Assembly: GCA_022496185.1 (NCBI GenBank) | Contig: WTXG01000200.1 | Coordinates: 1-64,000, forward strand | DNA length: 64,000 nucleotides | Direction of reading: 5' to 3' | Source of the DNA: Multifurca ochricompacta | Taxonomy: Eukaryota; Basidiomycota; Agaricomycetes; Russulales; Russulaceae | Shown here: piece by piece, positions 55,301 to 64,000 of the stretch | Layout of the letters: each line of letters starts with the position of its first letter | Numbering within the stretch: position 1 is the stretch's first letter | Notes under the pieces: generated by a model | Seen by the model: only the letters and a program-made list of their open reading frames with translations | What the model was told of the DNA's origin: nothing | Database searches by the model: none | Position numbers and translations under genes: made by a program

Positions 55301-58300
55301 CTCTACGCCAGACGAAATATCCCGAGCGGGCCTGCGACGTCGACTCTGTATGCTTGCCATGACTTGCTTCTCGACCTTCGACGTTTGTTCGAGGCACCTT
55401 CCCAGGATCCTATTCAGCGACGAGGATTTCGCCATTGCCGTTCAATGCGCAGTCATGGTCCACGACAACACGCCATCATCTCTCGAAGAGGACGATGGTT
55501 CTCTTTATCTCACCCGGATGCTCGATCGCCATTATCGATTACTTCATTTCCTTGAGCCTATTTTCAGTGAAAGCACGTCATCTCACAGCTGGCTCAGACA
55601 GGTGATACTAGTGCATGCACGAGGCTACGATCATGCCCTTGAAAGTCTGTGGCTGGGCTATCGCGGGCGTGCTTCCTCTGATTGGCGCGCGCTTACCAGG
55701 CAAAATTCTCGGTGGATCACTCGCCTCACGGAAGGAGGGCAGGAAGTTCACTATAACTTACTAACGGGCCAACTCCTCATCGACGGGAAACCTCTGGGAA
55801 GGCTTCCCCAAGAGATAGTCGATCACCCGACTTACGCAAGCGTATTAGGAACCGTGAGTGATGGGTTATCTTTCTCTCACGTTTCTTGTTTTCGTAATCC
55901 GTTTTTGTTTAGAGGATTCTTGACGTGGCTCCTGCTGACATCCCTGGTATGGAATTCATGACTCGCTCAACTGTGTCTGGATATCAGGTAATATAACATC
56001 CTTTCTTGGCGCTCGTCAGTCGCTAAGGCCAGCTAAAAGATTCTATTCTCACGGAGTAATGGAGATGTGATTCTACAAATACGAAGGCCAGGGAGCTCGC
56101 AACTCTTACAGCTCGTTCCACGTTCCACATTCTCCGGCGATTTGCCGCGAAACTTCATCGATGAATATGTCCACTGGCTCGACTTGGGTACTGGCGAAGT
56201 CGAATTTCGTCCAGCTGGATCTCCGTGGACATCAGACCCTTCTAATTGGCGGCTTCACGTTCACAAACCTAGCTCTCAACCCGATGTCATGATCCGAAAG
56301 TCCACTCAGAACGGACCGCTGACAGAACTCATCGACATTCGCTCAAGTACCTTTAGGATGGTGTCCAGCTTACTTTCGGCGTTGGAGTCACCGGAGCATT
56401 TCGTTATTACGCACACTGCTCAAGTGTTAGAAGTTTCTCTACCTCGGTTCCGTCTCTCGTTCTTCGTCAACAAGAACGAGGAACTCGAGTGCCGGAGCAT
56501 CTCCGGCTACGTCGTTGACATGAACCAGTCTTGTGGAACGTTATTCGGCTTGACAAATCAACTTGTCTTGTGCCCAAGCCGCAAAGCTTTTGAAGAGTCT
56601 CTACAGCCGCGAAGGGTCATCATTCCACAAGGAAATGTTTCCTTCACGATGAGCGGGGACTTCAACAAAGTTTCCATCGACTGTGGTAACGAAAAATACA
56701 TTCGTTGGCATGAGTACACGGTTGATGCAGATCTTGGACGCCTTGCGAGTAATGCGAGCTTGACCAGCGAGCTGTACAAGTGTTATCTACATGCATTGAC
56801 CAGCCACTGTCTACCCGATCCGCTCCTTGGCCACACTGGAACTGAAGAGGCCTTATACATCTTGCGAAGCGCTACGTGCCGGTCATTCCAAAGGCTCGAA
56901 GCCGATGACGCGAAGCTCCTAGAATTGATTAGTAAACTTACCCCGGACAGGCTTTACTATCCACCTCATATGCAGTCTATGGCTACGGTAGAGTGGAACA
57001 ATCTTACCGCACTCTCTCAACACCATGACTTTCACCCAACGGTGTGCTCCATTTTTGATCATGCGCGTGCATTGGAGACCCTATATGATCGTCCCACCGC
57101 CTTTACCACCCCAAATCGCAATCCTCTTTTGCTGCTTCGAGCAGTTTCTCGTAACAAAGTCTACTATCCACAAGACTTGCAGGGCTCCGAGTACCAATCA
57201 TCGCCGGACGATGTTAGGTACAAGTCAAGGGATGTCTCAGATAAGGGGACCGCGGAGCATTTAGCTTACCAAACATCGCGGTCTATATGGTACGCTCGGC
57301 CACCTCTGAATGGCAGCGAGTTAAAACTTTGGGATAAGCTGAATTCATGGGGCTCACTCGGCCCCGCCTCCAATGAAGTTTTATTGTCGTACAGTCGCTA
57401 CTGGCTCAACTTTGATGCCCCACGAGACTGGTTCGCAATCTATGATCTTTGTCGCCAGGCGGAAAATGGAGTTCATGGTTTTCGAGACACTAGGTTTACG
57501 TTGTCTTTCTGCCTCTCGGCTGCAAGTTACGGCAAGTCTGAGTATGCGGAAATCGTCCCCGTCATTATGGCGTTTGCTACCGATGGGCGTTTCCAAGACC
57601 TCAGCCCTCCACCCGAGTCTTCTTATACGCTTTCCGATGGTCTCTCCCCAGAACTCGCGCGCCTCAAGGACTTGATATACGAATCTGCCTTACCCATGGA
57701 GTCTACCCCGGCGCAAACAATGAATATGCAAGTAACCAAGAAGAAGGTCGGAAAGCAGCGCAAGGCGGCGTATGACAAGGCCATAACGAGCGAATCGTCA
57801 TTGGCCGCGCAAAGCGTATTCGAACGATGGCCGGACTATCTATCCGCGGAGATTCACAAGCAATGGTTCGACATATCTGATTGCAACCGACGCGTAGAGA
57901 GGTACTTACAGTCGATTTCTCGGAATGTCAAGCTTAGAGAGCATTTGCTACAATTACAAAGGATTCTAGAAGAAAACCATCATGACTGGAATGTCTCCGT
58001 GCCCGCCGCCGTGTCATATGTATTCTCGCCCCACTTCATGGCCAACCCTTCCAGAGCATCCACTTATTCGATTCAAGACGTGTTGACGTCCCGTACCGAC
58101 GTTCCAACTACATCAACGCTCGACGAGCTCACATACTCGCCCGATCGCAGCATTCTTTTCACTGCGACAGCCGAAAGCGGCTTCTTAACTGCTACCTCAG
58201 ATGGCCTCGAAAGCCTTATACAGGAATTTCAACATTCCCAAAGGTCGTTGTTGCAGCTCTATGGAAACGATTTGGACAAGAGTCACAAGGAACTTTTGAG

Positions 58301-61300
58301 GAAAGACGCCTCTGCCCACAAATCACTGCGCCGTTATCGCGACGACTGTTCTCTCAGGAAAGACAAGATCTTTTCAGAGATTGTGACAGCTCTTTCTCCA
58401 TCTCAAACCATGGAGAATCTCTCCAGAATTGCCGGACTATGGCCGCGAATATCACCGAGGTCCATCTTACGTCAATTGGCCCACGATCGCATTCGCACAC
58501 TACCTGATGGGTGGAAAATCGCAATCACGCGCTACGCAACGGCTTTCCTCCAATATCAACAGTCCCAGCGCTTGCTTGAATTTTTTTCGAGACAACAGTA
58601 TGAGGAGCTCATTCGAGAGGCTGGAACAGTTTGCAAGGATGTGGCAGCAGACTCGACTCCTGATTGGCTACTGATCCAGGTTCGTGCGTGCCACCTTTGT
58701 GAGAGGTCTATGACTGAGGACGGCACCAACCACCCACAGATCGAAGCAAACATACTGGCTCGTCCAATCCAACTGACTGTCGCACGGGAGATGATATCTC
58801 CGGGTTCTAAACGAAACATATCCCTGCAACTCAACATGGGGGAGGGAAAATCATCTGTCATCGTACCCTTTGTTGCTTCCTCTCTTGCCAGCGGCTCGAA
58901 TCTTGTAAGAATTGTGACTCTCAAGCCCTTATCAAACCAGATGTTCCAGCTGCTCACTAGCCGACTTTCGTTTCTGGCCAACCGGCCCATCTTCTACGTT
59001 CCATTCTCTCGTAGTTTGTGCATGAGCATTCCTCTGATTCAAACCATCCGAGATCTTTACAAACGATGCGTCGCCGAAGGTGGCGTCCTCGTTGTCCAGC
59101 CTGAGCATATCCTTTCACAAAAGCTCATGCACATCGACACCGTCCTCACGTCCACTGGAAACCGCGAGAAACGCGCCATAGCTCATGACCTGGGGGCATT
59201 ACAGGACTGGGTGACCGAGGCATCCCGCGATGTGCTTGATGAGAGTGACGAAATCCTTCATGTGCGCTACCAATTGGTCTATACTGCTGGCAAGCAAATG
59301 CCTGTCGACGATCATCCCAGTCGGTGGACCACGATACAACAGGTGCTCAGCCGGTTAAGAGCTCACGCCTCGCAGTTACACGCTAGCTATCCAAAGAGGT
59401 TCGAACTCGATCAGACTCAGAAAGAATTTCCTATCATGCGAATTCTTGATCACGCCATCTCTCAAAAGATCTCTTCCCTCATCGTCGATGACGCTCTAAG
59501 CGGCGCACTATTTAATCTTCCGCTGACCATTCTCCCACCACCTGTTCGGGAGGCCACTCGCCGGTTCATAACCCAGAAACGGGTTTCAGACGAAGATCGT
59601 AGTTTGATCCACTCGCACTGCTCTGGGACTAGTCTGTGGAATGGTATTCTCTTGCTCCGCGGGCTCTTGATGGATGGTGAAGGCATTCTCTACTATGTGC
59701 TCAAAGCAAGGCGTTGGAGGGTCGACTATGGTCTCGATTCCAGCAGGACGTTGTTGGCAGTACCTTATCGTGCCAAGGTATGTTATGTAAGTTAGCCGAT
59801 CGCCGATAGGCCGCTGAAGGGGCACGCAGGATGTTCCGAGCTTGAGAGCTGAATTTGGCCACCCAGACGTTGCCATCACACTAACCTGTCTCAGTTACTA
59901 TTATGGCGGTTTGACGAGGGATCAATTACTCCTCTGCTTCGACTTGCTGGCCAAGATCGACAATCCGGAAATCGAATACGACCACTGGGTGGGATTTGAG
60001 CGAGACCTTCCCACAGCTTTATGCCAGCTTAACGGCGTGAACCAGATGGATGAAGCCCAAGTCGATGAGTTCCTTATGCCGCTCTTCTCGAGGAATACTA
60101 GAGTGGTGGATTTCTACTTGTCATATGTGGTCTTCCCTCGAGCGGCAAGGGAATTCCCATCGAAATTACCTACCTCAGGCTGGGACTTAGTGGAAGAGAA
60201 GAAGAACGTTACGACTGGTTTCAGCGGAACAAACGACAATCGATACCTATTGCCAACGTCAATCAACCAGGAAGACCCCGCATCACAGCTCAGCACGAAC
60301 GCACTTGTTTTGCAGTACCTCCTTCAGTCCGAAAACAACTACTATGAGTGTACCGAAGGGGAAAACGGTGAACGAGAACCCGCAGAAGCTTTCTTGCAAC
60401 GCATCGTCAACCAGAACCCCCCAATTCGGGTATTGCTCGACGTAGGAGCTCAGATGCTCGAGCTTCAAAACCAAGACTTGGCACAACACTGGCTCTCTCT
60501 TCTACCCGATATCTCCGCAGCTATCTTCTTCAACGACGACGACCATCTCACCGTGCTCACCCAGGACGGGACTATACAACCTTTTATCTCCTCTCCTCTC
60601 AACAGGCAGCTCGACAAATGCGTAGTCTACCTAGACGACGCGCACACTCGAGGAACCGACCTGAAACTTCCTCAAGGAACACGTGCAGCTGTCACTCTTG
60701 GCCGAAGGTGACTAAAGATAGATTGTTACAAGGTGAGCAGACCGAGTAGTCAAAGGGCCAAAGCGTGACTTGGATGCAGGGTGCATGCGGATGCGTCAAC
60801 TGGGGAAGGGTCATTCTGTAATGTTCTTTGCGCCTGGTGAAGTCGATCGTAGGATCCGAAGCCTTATTCCGAACGGAAGAGCATTTGGAAGTCGGATCCG
60901 AGTATTGGACGTCGTTCGCTGGGCGATGTACGAGACATGTGAAGACATCCGTCATCACCTCCCACACTGGGCAGGGCAAGGCCTTGATCACCATAAACGC
61001 TTCAAGGCATACAAACAGTACAAGTCCTCTGGAAACGTGAAAGTTCTCAAAAACGCATGGCTACAACCCGAGTCGCGAACCTTGGAAGAAACATACGATA
61101 CTGTTTCAAGCACTGGGATAAATCCGGAGATAAACGATATCCCAGCCATAGGCGAACGAGTGAAACATCTTGGAGCGATGGATTTTGTGGACGTCAGGAT
61201 GGCGGAGGAGCAAGAGCGTGAAGTCAATCACGAGATCGAGCGGGAACATCACCTAGAGCGCCCCGGGAAGGTCCAGCTAGCTCAGCATCTTATCCATGAG

Positions 61301-62022
61301 GACATCCGCACTTTCGTTGCGACCGGGGAGATTCCGAGCTCCTCGAAGTACATCCTCCCACTCTTTGCTCCCCTTGGCATTGACGAGGAGCTGGATTCGA
61401 TGGTGGACTGGTCCCCTTCTCCTCTCGCGACGGCAGATTTCGCCACCACGACTATGAATTCGACCGGCACGGGCTTGACGGATTATCTTCGCCCGGTGAA
61501 CTGGATACTCTCGAGCGGATCGGGGAGGAACAGCACATTCATCGTGATTAGTCCGCATGAAGCGAATGAGCTCCTTCCAGTAATTCGCGAGAGCGAGAAA
61601 GTCAGACTTCATTTATACGCACCGAGAGTCACAACCTCGATGCGTTCCTTCTCCGATCTCACATTCTATTCCATCCCGGATTTACCGACACCGGCGTGGA
61701 CAGTTCCCACGCACATTCGAACGGAGCTGAACTTATTTGCGGGGCAACTCTACTTTGACACCAGAGAGGATTACATGGGGGTTGCACCCTTCTTGGGATG
61801 TCTATGGCACATCCAGAGGCGGTATATAGTGAAATGGATGGCTTTGTACCTCCAGAACACCGCACCGGGAAGGGATCTCCGTTCAAGACAAGTAAGATAT
61901 CTATATTGAAGAAGTTTATAGGGCTACGACGAAAGGGAATGGGCTACGAGAGGACACACCTTGGGCAGGTATTGAATGCTCGTCCGTTGAGTGAGGAGGC
62001 GATGTTGGGCTCCTCGTCTTGA
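52377..62022 (+). CDS. Giant DUF6606-DUF3638-DUF3645 protein, paralogue 2 (three frame breaks)
   Basis: About 3,090 codons in eight exons; introns at 52663-52721, 55125-55174, 55854-55912, 55988-56039, 58680-58739, 59778-59829 and 60733-60779. The 58680 intron is 60 bp and free of stops, but its homologue in paralogue 1 confirms it. N-terminal third: DUF6606 (DVFAMHIRAQNAALIVR). Centre: DUF3638 with LQLNMGEGKSSVIVP (P-loop-like) and DESDEILHVRYQLVYTAG (acidic box). Then DUF3645 (FGHPDVAITLTCLSYYYGGL, TGFSGTNDNRYLLP) and a helicase-like HTRGTDLKLPQGTRAAVTLG...GCMRMRQLGKGH. Public annotations often label the family a ubiquitin hydrolase; I see no basis to confirm this. Single-base losses near 55250, 60697 and 61780 break the frame. 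Exon lengths sum to 9,267, three short of 3,090 codons. Confidence 0.88.
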
Positions 62023-62483
62023 GTGATGACGTGGCATAGATATCACCCAAGTTGTGCAGTAACAAATTTGTATTGTCCGTTTAGAGAGAGATCGATACTG
62101 CTTGATTCCGATGCAAATGCCCTTCGTGATCAAAAAGAGATGCAAAATTGACACGTCCTTGAACCAGAACCAAAAATAATAATCATTTTGACATTGTTAG
62201 TCCCAGTCAGAAGCCTGCATGTCAGTACCCCATCATTTTCCAAACAGATGCCTACACCATCTCAGGACTGGCAGGTAAACTCAGACGTGCTAGTTGTTCG
62301 TCAAGGTGTACATGTGCGTGTGACAGGAATCAGGTTCATGATAGTTGATAGTTTTAGTCTTCAGGGGTCAGGTCAGAAACCCTGGCCCAGGCCGGCTATT
62401 CTCGTAGGCGTGGGAACAGTATATTCCACGCCACATATGCACTCTCACCTGACATGGAAAAAATAAATAAACAAATTTAATTT

Positions 62484-62806
62484 GCCTTCTTTCATGCCTC
62501 TTTTTTTCTTTTTTTCTTTTTTTAAATCGAGTTTATTCGCGCTTCAAGCCCTTGGTAGGGGAAAATATGGTGGAGAAAGTATGTGTACAGAGACAGGAGT
62601 GTAAAGGGGAAGGAAAGTAAGGTGCGGGGTCAAAGTGTAAAGGTGAACTTACCCGACATCACCGACTCGGATTTAATCCGGCTCGCGAGGTCGTTCCGAT
62701 GAAAACGGCCTAGTGAAGGCCCGCGTGTCCTGGATGACAGTGAGCAAGTCCTCGACGTAGGGCTTGACGGTGGTGGGTCGTGCTCCAGGGCCTTCTTTCA
62801 TGCCTC
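62484..62806 (-). mobile_element. 5'-truncated LINE copy, minus strand, with target duplication
   Basis: T-rich sequence (62500-62523) is the reversed poly(A) tail, followed by AAATCGAGTTTATTCGCG, like the start of the main LINE 3' end at 14029. The 17-bp GCCTTCTTTCATGCCTC occurs at 62484-62500 and 62790-62806. No coding sequence. Confidence 0.85.
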
Positions 62807-63184
62807 GTCACCTATGATCGTGATAAGATAATCTAATCTAAAGTGCGTCAGTTAAAGACAATTATACGACACGTTCCTTTGTAGTTATACTTCTCTCACT
62901 CTCCTAGTATAAAAATCGATTTTTTTTAAAAAAAAAAGCCAGATGGTCAGTCATGGCCCATTCTGGTGCCCCATCTGCAAAGTTTGGTCTCACTGGTCCT
63001 CCAAGATGCAGCATCTATGTTGCCTCTTGTCACCTCTACATCCTAGCGTCTATCATCGCTTTTAGGCGGCTATCTATACATAATCCGTCGATAACCATCC
63101 GCCACCTTTCCCAGGGATCCTCTTACTAACAAAACGCAACTATAAAAGGGTTTAGCTATCTATGTAGATAGCGGATAGGTTCAG
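62807..63184. other. Intergenic stretch, no gene seen
   Basis: AT-rich in part, with a T/A homopolymer at 62920-62938. I see no open frame or RNA gene that I can support. Confidence 0.5.
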
Positions 63185-63470
63185 TTGTTGTGGTCAAAAC
63201 TGAAGTGAATGCCTACAAAGTATCAACTTTTTATACTACATAAAAACGTGAAAATCATTACAGTAAATAGTCCCATTTACTTGTGACAAGATGTGAGAAG
63301 GAATGTGCTGCGCGTGCAATGTGGAATTGTATCTAAATCAGTTAGTGAACCCACTTTAGGTCATCTTATCACGATCATTAGATCGAGTCCACCCGGGAGT
63401 CCGGCTGCCCAGTCCTGAACTACTATCCGGTCGCTACCGGCCCATCTCAACACTTTTTCTCATAACCCAG
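63185..63470. repeat. Dispersed repeat shared with 37445-37740
   Basis: It carries GTCAAAACTGAAGTGAA, TTTACTTGTGACAAGATG and GTCCGGCTGCCCAGTCC, in the same order as at 37445. It ends just before the start codon of the last gene, so it may supply that gene's promoter or 5' leader. Confidence 0.65.
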
Positions 63471-63479
63471 TCTAGCTTC

Positions 63480-64000
63480 ATGTCTTCAGCTCCTGCCTCC
63501 TCTTCTCATTTCAAACTCATCCTAGATGCCGCTCTGGATCAGTATCTTACAAACACAGGCATAAATCTGTCCGAACACCAGCTTGTCGACAAGCTGAAAG
63601 GATGCGACAACGCGGACGCCGTGATCGACGTACTTCAAGGAAGATCGTCTCGGTTTAGCATATTTCGGAACGGCAATCGCAAGACGCAGCTTCTAAGGGG
63701 ACTTAAACCAACCGTGAATATACTCCTCGCCCTCACGAACTGCGCACCACTCGTAAATGGCATTGGTTCCGTGAGTAATAATTGGTGTGGCCCATTCGCT
63801 ACGACCAGCTTACAACATGTCCTTTTTCAGGTGTTTCCACCCGCACAGGCCATATTTTCTGCTGTTGATGTCCTTCTCTCTGTCCGTGTCTCCCTCCATT
63901 GCTTCCAACTGGTTATCTCACCTTCATTCCAAGGCATCAAAGAAGATCAGTGATAATTACGATTCTCTACTCAACCTCTTTGAATCCATGCAAGGTTTTC
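63480..64000 (+). CDS. STAND/NLR-like protein, N-terminal Goodbye-type domain (3' partial)
   Basis: The ATG at 63480 begins FKLILDAALDQYLTNTGINL, followed by LVDKLKGCDNADAVIDVLQG, FRNGNRKTQLLRGLKPTVNI and, after intron 1 (63771-63830), VFPPAQAIFSAVDVLLS. This is the pattern of the fungal STAND N-terminal Goodbye domain, which heads many basidiomycete NLR-like proteins with NACHT and ankyrin/TPR repeats. Intron 2 (63882-63933) restores ASKKISDNYDSLLNLFESMQ, the usual continuation, out to the window end. Exons join in frame with canonical GT-AG ends. The nucleotide-binding part would lie beyond the window. Role in self/non-self or stress signalling is inferred from the family. Confidence 0.82.

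Noticed and set aside
58680..58739. Reading 58680-58739 as coding sequence
   Set aside because: The stretch is 60 bp and stop-free, but it has GT and CAG ends, and the homologous place in paralogue 1 (47019-47077) is an intron with unrelated sequence.
1..64000. CRISPR arrays, operons, riboswitches, prophage or integrative elements
   Set aside because: No regularly spaced repeats or prokaryotic gene organisation; introns and element types are eukaryotic.

Overview
The window looks like a transposon-rich piece of a basidiomycete fungal nuclear genome, most likely an agaricomycete. The reasons are 46-60 bp GT-AG introns, Ty3/gypsy chromoviruses, Ty1/copia, a Tad-like LINE and hAT elements, a giant fungal DUF6606/DUF3638/DUF3645 protein, and a fungal STAND N-terminal (Goodbye-type) domain. 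No prokaryotic architecture is present. All identifications come from reading the sequence; no search was run.

Host genes. Two tandem plus-strand paralogues of a giant DUF6606-DUF3638-DUF3645 gene fill the second half. Paralogue 1 starts near 10342 and ends at 51395. It should be about 9 kb but is spread over about 41 kb, because six insertions lie in its exons: hAT (12267-13237), a LINE carrying nested elements (14015-35842), a TIR element (36307-38621), copia (39938-44830), a probable solo LTR (46403-46843) and an LTR-type insert (47288-48407). Its pieces read in order, so it is a shredded pseudogene. Paralogue 2 (52377-62022) has no insertion, eight exons and seven introns, and about 3,090 codons, but shows three single-base frame breaks. 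A third host gene starts at 63480, encodes a Goodbye-like domain and runs off the window.

Layout. 1-6779: chromovirus 1, cut at the window start, with gag, pol, an extra zinc-knuckle ORF3 and the 3' LTR. 6780-10341: hAT remnant, unclassified repeats, a LINE tail, a MITE and a tRNA-containing repeat. 10342-14014: paralogue 1, 5' part. 14015-35842: minus-strand LINE with a 16-bp target duplication, itself hit by the tRNA-bearing TG...CA element (14924-15146), a hAT (15754-17184), a degenerate gypsy (17893-21896), chromovirus 2 (24805-32299) and a solo LTR (35059-35677). 35843-51395: rest of paralogue 1. 52377-62022: paralogue 2. 62484-63470: LINE tail and repeats. 63480-64000: STAND-type gene.

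Most useful observations. (1) A 223-bp TG...CA element with a 5-bp target duplication carries a tRNA-like Pol III unit. (2) Both chromovirus copies keep an ORF3 after pol with four Cys/His clusters. (3) LTR-LTR differences in three families fall at CpG sites, and all eight premature stops in chromovirus 2 gag-pol are TGA, which points to CpG-directed C-to-T mutation. (4) A tract of about 325 bp, intron included, is nearly identical between the two otherwise diverged giant paralogues, as expected from gene conversion.
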